DNA of 64,000 nucleotides, taken from the NCBI RefSeq assembly GCF_029910095.1, contig NZ_CP094526.1, forward strand, positions 4,960,001 to 5,024,000. Reading direction: 5' to 3'. A program made the position numbers and the translations under genes. Below, one piece after another: positions 52,968 through 63,880 of the stretch. The first letter of the stretch is position 1. Each line of letters begins with the position of its first letter. The notes beneath the pieces are model-generated. The model was not told where the DNA came from, did no database searches, and was given only the letters and a program-made list of their open reading frames with translations. The stretch comes from Bradyrhizobium sp. ISRA464 (GTDB lineage: Bacteria; Pseudomonadota; Alphaproteobacteria; Rhizobiales; Xanthobacteraceae).

Positions 52968-54287
52968 TCAGGATGCGACGTCTGCGAGCCGGAAGCTCAG
53001 TGTGAACTGGGCGCCGCCCTCAGGCAGATTCTCCACCTTGACCGTTGCCGCGTGGTCGTCGACCACGCCCTGCACGATGGAGAGCCCCAGCCCGGCGCCG
53101 TCGGTGCGCCGGCGATCGCCGCGCCAGAAGCGCTGGAAGATCAGGCTCTGCTCGCCCGGCGGAATGCCCGGCCCGCAATCCCGCACCCGGACCGAGCCAT
53201 CGTCGCGCACCTCGACATCGACGGAGGTCTGGTCCGCGGTGTATTTGATCGCATTCTCGGCGAGGTTGAAGATCGCGCGCTGCAGCATCTCGGCATTGCC
53301 CTTGACCGGCACCGGCTCCTCGGTGCCGCGCAGCGCGATATCCTTCTGCCGGGCCAGCGCATAGGGCGCAATCGAACCGACCACCTCGGCGCATACCGCG
53401 CGCAAATCGGCGGTCTCGCCGGGATCGAGCACCAGCGTGTCGAGTTCGGCGATCTCCAGCAACTGACTGACGATCCGGCTCATGCTTTCGATGTCGGCAT
53501 GCAGCTCGTCGGTGCCCTCACCCGCCTTGAGTGTCTCGATCCGGGTCCTCAGGATCGCAAGCGGCGTGCGAAGCTGATGCGCGGCATCTGCCGTGAATTG
53601 CCGTTGCACGCGAAAGCCGTCCTCAAGCCGGTCGAAGGCCTGGTTGACGGCCGTCACCAGCGGCAGGATCTCGCTCGGGATCCGCTCCGTCGGCAGGCGG
53701 ATACCGGTTCGCGCCGGCCCGATGTTCTTGGCCTCATCCGACGCCCGCAACAGCGGCGCCACGGCGCGGCGGAAAATCACGATGTCGGTGGCAAGCAGGA
53801 GCAGGAGGATCGGGATCGTGATCCAGCCGACCCGGCGGAAGAAATTGGCGACGATGTCGTCGGTGATCACGTCGCGGTGCGACAGATCCTCGGCGACGTG
53901 GATGCGGACGGTCTCCCCTCCGACGTTCCTGATCACGCTCGCACCCGCGATCGTATCGGACGACGTCTGCTTCGATGGGCTGCCGCTGTGCGATGAAAAT
54001 AGAATGTGGCCGTCGCCATCGTAGATGTCGTAGCGGTAGCGGCCATAGGCCTCGGAATAGAGGTCCTTCAGGCTCTCCGGCAGGTTGAGCGCCACGTTGC
54101 CGTCCCGACCGACGGCAAGCTTCTCGCCGAGCACATCGGCCTGGTCGCGCATCGCCTCGCGATGCAACTGGTCGATTTCGGAATTCAGGAGCCAGAGCAG
54201 CAGGACCGGCAGGAAAACCGCAGCGATCGCGACCGCGATGATGTGCAAGAACACGATCCGCGAGGTCAGCGACGTAAAGCGGAACAC
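52968..54287 (-). CDS. two-component sensor histidine kinase, TctE-like
   Basis: 439 residues: two membrane helices (about 10-35 and 155-175) around a periplasmic domain of about 115 residues (about 40-150); a short HAMP-like stretch; HisKA with His237 (AAHQLRTPLAIL); and a HATPase domain (NLAENAIKYT, RDCGPGIP, GAGLGLSIV). It belongs with the TctE/QseC branch that senses carboxylates or metals. The GTG start lies one base after the TAG of the response-regulator gene (TAG-C-GTG), so the two are translationally coupled. Facing the TRAP genes from the opposite strand, it likely controls them or the SBPs. Confidence 0.92.
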   Translation of the reverse strand: MFRFTSLTSRIVFLHIIAVAIAAVFLPVLLLWLLNSEIDQLHREAMRDQADVLGEKLAVGRDGNVALNLPESLKDLYSEAYGRYRYDIYDGDGHILFSSHSGSPSKQTSSDTIAGASVIRNVGGETVRIHVAEDLSHRDVITDDIVANFFRRVGWITIPILLLLLATDIVIFRRAVAPLLRASDEAKNIGPARTGIRLPTERIPSEILPLVTAVNQAFDRLEDGFRVQRQFTADAAHQLRTPLAILRTRIETLKAGEGTDELHADIESMSRIVSQLLEIAELDTLVLDPGETADLRAVCAEVVGSIAPYALARQKDIALRGTEEPVPVKGNAEMLQRAIFNLAENAIKYTADQTSVDVEVRDDGSVRVRDCGPGIPPGEQSLIFQRFWRGDRRRTDGAGLGLSIVQGVVDDHAATVKVENLPEGGAQFTLSFRLADVAS

Positions 54288-54288
54288 G

Positions 54289-54963
54289 CTATTTCTCCTC
54301 GGCCATCAGGTAGCCGACGCCGCGGATGGTGTGGATCGTGATCCTGGCATTGTGCTCGGCAAGCAGCTTGCGCAGCCGCGACACATAAACCTCGACAGCG
54401 TTCGAAGCGACCTCGCCTGCAAGCCCGAAGATGTGGTCCTCGACGTTCTTCTTCGGCACCACCCGGCCCTGCCGTCGCAGCAGGATCTCGAGCACCGAGG
54501 TCTCGCGCGAGGAAAAGACGTGGGGCGCGCCATCGATGAATACCTGGCGGCTCTCGGTGTCGTAAGCGAGATTGGCGAGGTTCAGCGAGGAGCCGAGCAA
54601 CTGGCCGGGGCGGCGCAGGATCGCTTCGAGCCGCGCGACGAGCTCTTCAAGCGCGAACGGCTTGGCGAGATAATCATCGGCGCCGCTGCGCAGGCCGTTG
54701 ACCCGATCCTGCAGTCCGTCGCGCGCGGTCAACACCAGAACCGGCAGCGGATCGGTCTTGCGGCGAAGCTCCGACAGCACCGACAGGCCGTCGCCGTCGG
54801 GCAGGCCGAGATCGAGGATCATGGCGGCATAGGTCACGCTGCGCAGCGCATCACGCGCCTCGGCAACGCTGTGCACAAGGTCGGCCTCGTATCCCGCCGC
54901 CATCAACCCGTTGGCGAGCAGGCACGATAGTTCGATGTTGTCCTCGACAATCAGAAGGCGCAC
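54289..54963 (-). CDS. response regulator, OmpR/TctD-like
   Basis: 224 residues. Receiver domain with Asp51 (MILDLGLPDGDG) and Lys in DDYLAKPF; C-terminal winged helix ending SNAVEVYVSRLRKLLA and IHTIRGVGYLM, the OmpR DNA-binding pattern. The start is taken as GTG at 54963 (VRLLIVEDN), the usual first residues of the receiver domain, although the frame continues to 55002. It is cotranscribed with its kinase, and binds promoter DNA in its phosphorylated form. Its likely targets are the divergent or neighbouring TRAP genes, by context. Confidence 0.93.
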   Translation of the reverse strand: MRLLIVEDNIELSCLLANGLMAAGYEADLVHSVAEARDALRSVTYAAMILDLGLPDGDGLSVLSELRRKTDPLPVLVLTARDGLQDRVNGLRSGADDYLAKPFALEELVARLEAILRRPGQLLGSSLNLANLAYDTESRQVFIDGAPHVFSSRETSVLEILLRRQGRVVPKKNVEDHIFGLAGEVASNAVEVYVSRLRKLLAEHNARITIHTIRGVGYLMAEEK

Positions 54964-55342
54964 CGCAACAATCCTGTCATCATACCAGCTCCCTGTTCGC
55001 ACACCCGATTGCGGTAAGCCAGCCCCCCGGACGAGCCCGGACGGACCGCCTCGCAGGCAACCGCACCGTGCAAACGACGCGCATTTCAGCGGACCGCATC
55101 ACACGCGCTCCACACGCTATGCTTCTCTGAGCGGCTCGGACGGCGCATACAAAAATAGATAAGGGCGCTTGCCCTGCAACGGAAATTCGTTGGTTGCCGA
55201 CGTCGTTGTGCAAAGCGATATAAGGCTGGCGTAACCCGGTCCTGATAACAGGTTCCTGGCCTCGCCGAGACCAGTGCCCCTGCCCGCGCTCCGGTTAGGT
55301 TTCGGGTTCTTGTGCGGCCTCTCCAACCCCGGCGCATCAGGC

Positions 55343-55450
55343 AGGCATCAACCTGCTGAACGCGCAGCAGGTCTATTTCAACGCCGCAATCACCCGCGTG
55401 CAGGCGGTGGCGACACCGGGGCGCTGTTCATGGCGCCCGGCGGCGGCTAG
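55343..55450 (+). pseudogene. remnant of a TolC/NodT-type outer-membrane efflux protein
   Basis: In the + strand, GINLLNAQQVYFNAAITRVQA (55343 onward) resembles the end of the last coiled helix of the outer-membrane factor family. A few bases later, in another frame, DTGALFMAPGGG-stop (55411-55450) resembles the family's C-terminus (usually DTVALFQALGGGW). A deletion of several codons joins them. The part before is lost and the preceding 300 bp (55000-55342) hold no gene. This is a decayed fragment, not functional. Confidence 0.5.
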
Positions 55451-55529
55451 CCAAGCGATTGCCCGACCAGCGACTGGCGGACTTGCGTGTTCGAGAGCCG
55501 CGTCGCGTCGAAGACGTAGCGGCGGCGAG

Positions 55530-55566
55530 AAAAAGCCCCGGGACCTTCGCCCCGGAGCCTTTCGCT
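55530..55566 (-). terminator. Rho-independent terminator of the first TRAP binding-protein gene
   Basis: On the minus strand GGCTCCGGGG-cgaaggt-CCCGGGGCTTTTTC forms a GC-rich stem with one G-T pair and a T-run. It lies 20-60 bp past the stop at 55587. Confidence 0.8.
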
Positions 55567-55586
55567 TCACAAGCGTGCCGCCGCAG

Positions 55587-56675
55587 TCAGCTCGAAGCGT
55601 GGCGCGCCATGAAGTTGTCGTAGCCGACTTCGGCGACCTGGAACCACTGATAGCCATTGCTGGCAAAGCTACTGAGGGACTCGTAGACTTTCTTGAAGTC
55701 CGCGTTGCTCGCGGAGACCTCGTTGTGCAGTTCCTTCGCCGCCTTGAACGAAGCCTCCATCACCGGAGCCGGGAAGGCGTGCAGCTTGGCGCCCGCCGCA
55801 AGCAGCCGCTTGAGAGCTGGCGGATTTGTCTGGTCGTACTTCGCCATCATCCAGTTGTTGGCGTAGTGACCGGCCTGTTCGAGAACGGACTGATAGTACT
55901 TCGGCAGTGCGTTCCACTTGTCGAGGTTGACGAACGACAGCAGCATCGGACCGCCTTCCCACCAACCCGGATAGTAATAGTGTGGAGCGACCTTGACGAA
56001 TCCCAGCCTCTCATCGTCGTAGGGACCGACCCATTCAGCCGCGTCGATGGTGCCCTTCTCGAGCGCGGGATAGATGTCGCCGCCCGCGATCTGCTGCGGC
56101 ACCGCACCCAACTTCTGCATCACACGTCCGGCAAAGCCACCGATGCGGAATTTGAGCCCCTTCAGGTCGTCGACGCTGGCGATCGGCTTGCGGAACCAGC
56201 CGCCCATCTGACAGCCCGTGTTGCCGGCGAGCAGAGAGGTGACGTTGTACTTCTTGTAGAACGCGTTGAGCATGTCCCTGCCGCCGCCCAGCACGTACCA
56301 AGCCTGGTTGATGCGCATGTTCGGGCCGAACGGCACTGCCGAGCCGAAGGTGAAGGTCGGATCCTTGCCAAAGTAGTAGTACGATGCCGTGTGTCCGATC
56401 TCGACGGTGCCGTTTTGCACGGCGTCAAGCACCTGCAGTCCGGGAACGATCTCGCCGGCAGCGAATGTCTGAATCTGGAATTTGTTGTCGGTGGCCTCGC
56501 CGACCATCTTGGCCATGATCTCGGCACCACCGTACAGCGTATCGAGCGATTTCGGCCAGCTCGTCGGCATTCGCCATTTGAGTTCCGGCATCGACTGCGC
56601 GATCGCCGGCGCAGCGATCGTCGCCGCGCCCGCGACACCCAAACCCGTAACCTTGATGAAATCTCTTCGCTTCAT
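55587..56675 (-). CDS. TRAP transporter substrate-binding protein (TakP-like), copy A
   Basis: 362 residues. It begins MKRRDFIKVTGLGVAGAATI with a twin-arginine motif (RRDF) and a clear signal (APAIA/QS), so it is probably exported folded. The mature part has the TakP-like hallmarks [40 protein letters not shown] and a YYYPGWWEGGP segment, the substrate and sodium pocket of 2-keto-acid or chloroaromatic binding TRAP proteins. A paralogue of the same length is upstream on the strand. Between them lies a terminator, so each has its own transcript end. Confidence 0.92.
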   Translation of the reverse strand: MKRRDFIKVTGLGVAGAATIAAPAIAQSMPELKWRMPTSWPKSLDTLYGGAEIMAKMVGEATDNKFQIQTFAAGEIVPGLQVLDAVQNGTVEIGHTASYYYFGKDPTFTFGSAVPFGPNMRINQAWYVLGGGRDMLNAFYKKYNVTSLLAGNTGCQMGGWFRKPIASVDDLKGLKFRIGGFAGRVMQKLGAVPQQIAGGDIYPALEKGTIDAAEWVGPYDDERLGFVKVAPHYYYPGWWEGGPMLLSFVNLDKWNALPKYYQSVLEQAGHYANNWMMAKYDQTNPPALKRLLAAGAKLHAFPAPVMEASFKAAKELHNEVSASNADFKKVYESLSSFASNGYQWFQVAEVGYDNFMARHASS

Positions 56676-56837
56676 TTTGAATCCTGCCCTTTGTGCTTGT
56701 GTTCACGCGAGCGGCGACGTTCTGACCGTCCTTACGCTCAGCCTTTTCTTGCCACGACCCGACCAGGGGTCATGCATGCCTTCGTAGCGAGGCTTGGCGG
56801 GAGCATGGAACATCCTCTCCCCGAACACCAGACGCAA

Positions 56838-56871
56838 AAAGCCCGGCCTTCTGGCGAAGGCCGGGCGACTT
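56838..56871 (-). terminator. Rho-independent terminator of the second TRAP binding-protein gene
   Basis: On the minus strand GCCCGGCCTT-cgccag-AAGGCCGGGC forms a perfect 10-bp stem followed by TTTTTG. It lies 20-53 bp past the stop at 56891. Confidence 0.9.
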
Positions 56872-56890
56872 AAGTCGAAGAGAGGTCAGA

Positions 56891-59299
<2,409 letters not shown>

Positions 59300-59320
59300 C
59301 GCGCATCTCCTAGCTCAAGC

Positions 59321-59387
59321 GGGCATGATCTCCGCGCAAACGCGCCGCGTTTGCCGCGCCGGAAAACCACGTTTCCGGATCATGCCC
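59321..59387. repeat. GGGCATGATC palindromic element (related to 21352)
   Basis: GGGCATGATC (59321-59330) pairs perfectly with GATCATGCCC (59378-59387), with an inner GCGCAAACGCG / CGCGTTTGC stem. It fills the short gap between the VOC and mrp genes. Confidence 0.75.
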
Positions 59388-59423
59388 AAGGATGCGACCC
59401 ATAGAGCGTTGCGGCGCAAAAGG

Positions 59424-59861
59424 CTACCTCGCTCCGACGTCGTCCCGGCGCTCGGCGGGGGCCGCACTGGCCTCTTCCTTGGCGGCCTCGTAGTTCAGCT
59501 CGATCATGACCCCGTTGGGATCGTTCACGAAGATCTGCCAAAGATCGCCGCCCGGAACCTGGCGCGAGTCGAATTCCATGCCCTTGGATTGCAGGCGGTT
59601 CTTCATCCCGGCAAAACCCTGGCTGGCAAAAGCGACATGATGGACGACGCCTGAATCCGGCTTTTGTGCCTCATCGGTCTTCGAAATATCGACCAGATGC
59701 ACCACGGCCTTGCCCTCGCTGTACATCCACGCGCCGGGGAACGCGAAGTTCGGCCGCGGGCCCTTTTCCAGGCCCAGAATGTCCTCATAGAACCGGACAG
59801 TATCGGCGAGATTCCGGGTCCGGATGTTGAAATGATCGAGCACACCTACGCTCACGCCCAT
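59424..59861 (-). CDS. VOC-superfamily protein, glyoxalase-like
   Basis: 145 residues: MGVSVGVLDHFNIRTRNLAD at the start, GVVHHVAFASQGFAGMKNRL in the middle and FVNDPNGVMIELNYE at the end, the paired VOC folds with metal-ligand positions His10, His (VHHVAF) and Glu (MIELNY). A role as a lactoylglutathione-lyase-like or dioxygenase-like enzyme is possible; its substrate is unknown. The ATG at 59861 is preceded by GGGAGTG. The larger frame (to 60866) is a shadow over the divergent dehydrogenase gene. Confidence 0.85.
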   Translation of the reverse strand: MGVSVGVLDHFNIRTRNLADTVRFYEDILGLEKGPRPNFAFPGAWMYSEGKAVVHLVDISKTDEAQKPDSGVVHHVAFASQGFAGMKNRLQSKGMEFDSRQVPGGDLWQIFVNDPNGVMIELNYEAAKEEASAAPAERRDDVGAR

Positions 59862-60071
59862 GCGAGACACTCCCTTTTTTGTGAGGTTCTTTTGGTATTC
59901 CGATCCTAGCACGAAACCGGGGGAAGCCGCCAAAACGAAGCCGTTGCCCTCTGCCGCTGACGGGGTATGGTGCGGCTCCCTCCATGGAAGGAATGCCCCC
60001 TGCCCGCCCTGCGTTCCCAGCGCGGCCCTGGGGGCGAATACGAATACCAAGACAAAAACAAGGTAGCACAC

Positions 60072-60941
60072 ATGGCTAAAGTCGCTTTTCTCGGTCTCGG
60101 CGTGATGGGTTTCCCAATGGCGGGACACCTCGTGAAAAAAGGCGGCCACGAGGTCACCGTGTACAACCGGACTGCAGCGAAGGCGAAGGATTGGGCCGAC
60201 AAGTTCGGCGGCAAGACCGCGCCGACGCCGAAGGCTGCCGCCGAAGGTCAGGATTTCGTGATGTGCTGCGTCGGCAATGACAACGACCTGCGCTCGGTCA
60301 CGATCGGCCCCGACGGCGCATTCGCCGGCATGAAGAAGGGCGCGACCTTCGTCGACCACACCACCGCCTCCGCCGAGGTCGCCCGTGAGCTCGATGCCGC
60401 CGCCACCAAGGCCGGCTTCAAGTTCGTCGACGCGCCGGTGTCCGGCGGCCAGGCCGGCGCCGAGAACGGCGTGCTGACGGTGATGTGCGGCGGCACCGAG
60501 GCGGCCTATGCCGGCGCCGAGCCGATCATCGCGGCCTATGCCCGCATGTGCAAGCTGCTCGGGCCCGCGGGTGCCGGCCAGCTGACCAAGATGGTCAACC
60601 AGATCTGCATCGCCGGCCTGGTGCAGGGCCTGTCCGAGGGCATCCACTTCGCCAAGAAGTCGGGCCTCGACGTCGCCGCCGTGGTCGAGACCATCTCCAA
60701 GGGCGCCGCGCAATCCTGGCAGATGGAAAACCGCTACAAGACCATGAACGAGGGCAAATACGATTTCGGCTTCGCCGTCGAATGGATGCGCAAGGACCTC
60801 TCGATCTGCCTCGCCGAGGCGCGCCGCAACGGCGCCACCCTGCCCGCGACCGCGCTGATCGACCAATTCTATGCCGAGGTCGAAAAGATGGGCGGCAAGC
60901 GCTGGGATACGTCGAGCCTGCTGGCCCGGCTGCAGCGCTAA
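60072..60941 (+). CDS. beta-hydroxyacid dehydrogenase (3-hydroxyisobutyrate dehydrogenase-like)
   Basis: 289 residues. The N-terminal Rossmann motif VAFLGLGVMGFPMAGHL (4-20) is typical; Arg33 in VYNRT suggests NADP(H). The substrate loop DAPVSGGQAGAENGVLTVM (120-138) and catalytic Lys173 in GQLTKMVNQ follow. The family oxidises 3-hydroxyisobutyrate or reduces glyoxylate or succinic semialdehyde; the choice is not evident. The ATG at 60072 is the first of the conserved region. Divergent from the VOC gene; a GGCCAGG/CCTGGCC inverted repeat follows the stop at about 60960-60987. Confidence 0.88.
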   Translation: MAKVAFLGLGVMGFPMAGHLVKKGGHEVTVYNRTAAKAKDWADKFGGKTAPTPKAAAEGQDFVMCCVGNDNDLRSVTIGPDGAFAGMKKGATFVDHTTASAEVARELDAAATKAGFKFVDAPVSGGQAGAENGVLTVMCGGTEAAYAGAEPIIAAYARMCKLLGPAGAGQLTKMVNQICIAGLVQGLSEGIHFAKKSGLDVAAVVETISKGAAQSWQMENRYKTMNEGKYDFGFAVEWMRKDLSICLAEARRNGATLPATALIDQFYAEVEKMGGKRWDTSSLLARLQR

Positions 60942-61067
60942 ATCCCTCGCCGAATGAAAAGGCCAGGCGCGGCTTGGCCGCCCCTGGCCGTGCGGCCATC
61001 GGCCCTCTACAGACCGGCCGCACGAGGTGTCTCGCGCGCCCCATTGCGCGGAACTCCAAAGGTTAAT

Positions 61068-61083
61068 TTAACTCCCCATTAAC
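61068..61083 (+). promoter_or_regulatory. candidate CtrA-binding site upstream of a histidine kinase
   Basis: TTAA-ctcccca-TTAAC is an exact TTAA-N7-TTAAC full site, 100 bp before the ATG at 61183. A second, weaker pair (TTAA-N8-TTAA) is at 61100-61115. The surrounding 80 bp are AT-rich for this genome, as in a promoter. Confidence 0.6.
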
Positions 61084-61182
61084 GTATTTCTTTAGCTCTT
61101 TAAGTCATCGCTTAATGATTTGGCGTCACTGATAGACAATGCAAAAAGCTCGCGCGGTTCGCGGGCAGGATTTGTGTTGTTT

Positions 61183-62787
61183 ATGAGTAATCCCGCAGAA
61201 AAGCCTGAAGTTGTACAGCTTCCGGCAGGACCTCAGGTGGCGGCGGCGGTGAGCAGCCGGCGCGCCTCCGCGCAGCGGGTGCGCGAGGCGCGCGATCGGT
61301 TAACGTCGACCAGTGGAACCCGCCCCGCCTTCGACGCCGAACTGCTCAGACAATACGCCCAGACCAGGATGTCGGCATCCTACGTCGTCATGCTGCTGGT
61401 GGTTGCAACCGGCGTGCTGTTTGGCCTCTGGATGCAGCCGATCGTCGCCGGCGCATGGACCTGCGGCATGCTCTGCGTCCACGCCGCGATCATTCGCAGT
61501 TGCTCCCGCTTCCTCGCCGTGCAGCCTTCGGTCGCGGCGACCCGCAAATGGCGCACGCGCTTCGTGCTGCTCGACCTGCTCTATGGCCTGTGCTGGACCG
61601 CGATCCTGATCCATCCCGCCGGCCGCGACCTCGCCTCCAACACGCTGATGATGTTTTTGATGCTGCTGGTGATCGCGGTGTCGAGCATGCTGGCGGCGAG
61701 CCTGCCGATCGCAGCACTCGCGGCGACGATCCCGGTGACGGTGGCGATCGCGCTTGATCTGGTGCTGAGGGGCTCTTTCGACAATTACGTGCTGGCGCTG
61801 CTGGCGCTCGCCGCCGAAGGCTATTTCGCGCTTCTCGCCCACCGCCTGCATTCGACCACGCTGGCGACGCTGGAGGCGCGCGCCGAAAAGGACGCGCTGA
61901 TCGGCGAACTGGAACAGGCCAAGGCGATCTCCGACGAGGCGCGGCATCGCGCGGAATCCGCCAACGTCGCCAAGTCGCGCTTCCTGGCCCAGATGAGCCA
62001 CGAATTGCGCACGCCGCTCAATGCGATCCTCGGCTTCTCCGAGGTGATGAAGAGCGAGATCTTCGGCGCGCACACGGTGCCCGTCTACAAGGAATATTCC
62101 GCCGACATCCATAATTCCGGCGTGCACCTGCTCAATCTCATCAACGAGATCCTCGACCTGTCGCGCATCGAGGCCGGCCGCTACGAATTGAACGAGGAAG
62201 CCGTCGCGCTGGTGCATGTCGTCGCCGACTGCCACCATCTCCTGAAGCTGCGCGCCTCGAGCCGCGGCATCACCATCCATGAGGTGTTCGAGCACGGCAT
62301 GCCGCGCATCTGGGGCGACGAGCGCGCCATCCGCCAGGTCGTGCTCAACCTGCTCTCCAACGCGATCAAGTTCACCCCGCAGGGCGGCGAGATCTGGCTG
62401 AAGGTGGGCTGGACCGCGTCGGGCGGCCAATATCTGAGCGTCAAGGACACCGGAAGCGGCATCGCCGAGGACGAGATCCCGATCGTCCTGGCCTCGTTCG
62501 GCCAGGGCTCCAACTCGATCAAGTCGGCGGAACAGGGCGCGGGCCTCGGGCTGCCGATCGCCAAGAGCCTGATCGACATGCATGGCGGCACCTTCACGCT
62601 GAAATCGAAGCTGCGCATCGGCACCGAGGTGATCGTGACCTTCCCGCCGGAGCGCGTCATGAGCGCGCTTGCACCGATGTCCGAGGACGCGCCGCCGATG
62701 CAGCCGGAGCCCGTGGAGGGTTCGGCGAGCGCCGACCGCAAGCGTGTGCGCCGTAAATCGATCATGAGTGCCGGCACTGGATTGTAG
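61183..62787 (+). CDS. membrane sensor histidine kinase, PdhS/DivJ-like
   Basis: 534 residues. After a 70-residue cytoplasmic head there are about six membrane helices between 75 and 230 (for example SYVVMLLVVATGVLFGLWMQ and LMMFLMLLVIAVSSMLAASL), a coiled linker (HSTTLATLEARAEKDALIGE), then HisKA with His273 (MSHELRTPLNAILGFSEVMKSEIFGAH cut here) and HATPase (NLLSNAIKFTPQGGEI, DTGSGIAEDEI, GAGLGLPIAKSLIDMHGG). The FGAH..YKEYSADIHNSGVHLL stretch after the H-box is typical of PdhS, DivJ and PleC cell-cycle kinases. The ATG at 61183 is preferred; the frame begins at 61120. A CtrA box lies in its promoter. Confidence 0.88.
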   Translation: MSNPAEKPEVVQLPAGPQVAAAVSSRRASAQRVREARDRLTSTSGTRPAFDAELLRQYAQTRMSASYVVMLLVVATGVLFGLWMQPIVAGAWTCGMLCVHAAIIRSCSRFLAVQPSVAATRKWRTRFVLLDLLYGLCWTAILIHPAGRDLASNTLMMFLMLLVIAVSSMLAASLPIAALAATIPVTVAIALDLVLRGSFDNYVLALLALAAEGYFALLAHRLHSTTLATLEARAEKDALIGELEQAKAISDEARHRAESANVAKSRFLAQMSHELRTPLNAILGFSEVMKSEIFGAHTVPVYKEYSADIHNSGVHLLNLINEILDLSRIEAGRYELNEEAVALVHVVADCHHLLKLRASSRGITIHEVFEHGMPRIWGDERAIRQVVLNLLSNAIKFTPQGGEIWLKVGWTASGGQYLSVKDTGSGIAEDEIPIVLASFGQGSNSIKSAEQGAGLGLPIAKSLIDMHGGTFTLKSKLRIGTEVIVTFPPERVMSALAPMSEDAPPMQPEPVEGSASADRKRVRRKSIMSAGTGL

Positions 62788-62834
62788 AGCATGGCCCGGA
62801 AAGGTGTGATGCGGTGCCCCGAAGATCATGCTCT
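62786..62834. repeat. AGAGCATG palindromic element (related to 21352, diverged)
   Basis: AGAGCATG (62786-62793) pairs with CATGCTCT (62827-62834); the interior has CCCGGAAAGG, similar to the inner stem at 21361. It begins inside the stop codon TAG of the upstream histidine kinase gene, as the element at 21352 does for its upstream gene. Confidence 0.6.
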
Positions 62835-62915
62835 GGACAAGAAGCCGAAGCGCGATGCGAACCGCTGCGCTTCAACCCGCTTGTGCAAACGGCTGAAACC
62901 GTTCAACACTGAAGA

Positions 62916-63119
62916 ATGAGCTCAGAAACGCCGTGTATCGCAGTCTGCATGATGGACCCCAGAACCAAGCTCTGCTTCGGATGCGGCCGCACGCTTCCGG
63001 AGATCGCGCGCTGGCACAAGATGGACAGCGCGGAGCGGTTGGCGGTGATGGCGCCTTTGCCGGCACGCATGGCGGACGCGGGGCTCGAGCGGATGGAGCC
63101 GCGTCCGAAGCGCGCCTGA
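62916..63119 (+). CDS. DUF1289 family small Cys-rich protein
   Basis: 67 residues. Four cysteines in the DUF1289 arrangement, Cys7 and Cys11 (TPCIAVCMMD) and Cys20 and Cys23 (KLCFGCGRTL), followed by EIARWHKMDSAERLAVM. The family is thought to bind a metal or Fe-S cluster; function is unknown. The ATG at 62916 opens right at the domain. It is followed 28 bp later by the aspartic protease gene on the same strand. Confidence 0.87.
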   Translation: MSSETPCIAVCMMDPRTKLCFGCGRTLPEIARWHKMDSAERLAVMAPLPARMADAGLERMEPRPKRA

Positions 63120-63147
63120 GCGCGCCCGGAATGCGCGGAGGCGCACA

Positions 63148-63714
63148 ATGAGCCGTATCCTCCTCGTCATCCTGCTGCTGATGGCGACCGCCGGTGCGGT
63201 CGTCGCCTATGGCGATCCCAACCAGATCGCGCGCGCCAGGGAAAACATCTCGCAAATCCTCGGCCGAAGCAGCAGCGGCAGCCCGCCCGTTGCCCCCGCG
63301 GTGGAGATCGCGCGCAGCCAGGGCGGCGAGTTCGCGTTCCGCGCCAAGATCAACGGCGTCAGCGCTCCGATGGTGATCGACACCGGCGCGACCTCGGTCG
63401 TGCTGACCTGGGAAACGGCGAAGGCGATCGGCCTGCCCACCGAGATGCTCGAATACAACGTCGATCTCGAAACCGCGGGCGGTCACACCAAGGCGGCGCG
63501 GCTGACGCTCGATCGGCTCGCCGTTGGCAAGCTGGTCGAGAAATCGGTGCCGGCGCTGGTGGTCCAGCGCGGGCAGATGAAGACCAACCTGCTCGGAATG
63601 AGCTTCCTCGACCGGCTCGAAAGCTGGGGGGTGCGCGCCGGCAAGCTGATGCTGACCGGCTATCCCGAACTATCCGCACATGGTCATCGGCGCCCGCGTA
63701 CGGCAGTCGACTAG
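63148..63714 (+). CDS. retropepsin-like aspartic protease (TIGR02281)
   Basis: 188 residues. One N-terminal membrane helix (SRILLVILLLMATAGAVVA), then a Pro/Ser linker and a single-lobed pepsin fold: the active-site DTGA (VIDTGATSVVLTW, about 77-89) and the flap-like GGHTKAARLTLDRLAV, with GLLGMSF-like NLLGMSFLDRL near the C-terminus. Such proteins dimerise to form one active site and face the periplasm. The usual ending (LTGYP) is followed here by an extra 15 basic residues, close to the putative edge of an insertion element, so the C-terminus may be altered. Confidence 0.87.
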   Translation: MSRILLVILLLMATAGAVVAYGDPNQIARARENISQILGRSSSGSPPVAPAVEIARSQGGEFAFRAKINGVSAPMVIDTGATSVVLTWETAKAIGLPTEMLEYNVDLETAGGHTKAARLTLDRLAVGKLVEKSVPALVVQRGQMKTNLLGMSFLDRLESWGVRAGKLMLTGYPELSAHGHRRPRTAVD

Positions 63715-63880
63715 CCCGCATTTCTCACAGGGCCGACTGATCTGACAACACCGATTTGGTGTGCCAGTATGGCCATGAAGGGTTGCTGCGCGGGAAGGCG
63801 CGGCTGGCGGGATTAGGTTGTGGGTTTCTCCGGTGGGCCAGTTGGCGATGCCGCGGTTTGGCGCGTCGCAGCTTCGCGTG

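Noticed and set aside
59424..60866. A 480-codon frame containing the VOC protein at its C-terminus, as a fusion protein
   Set aside because: The upstream 330 residues are an antisense reading of the dehydrogenase gene; the VOC domain has its own ATG and ribosome site at 59861.
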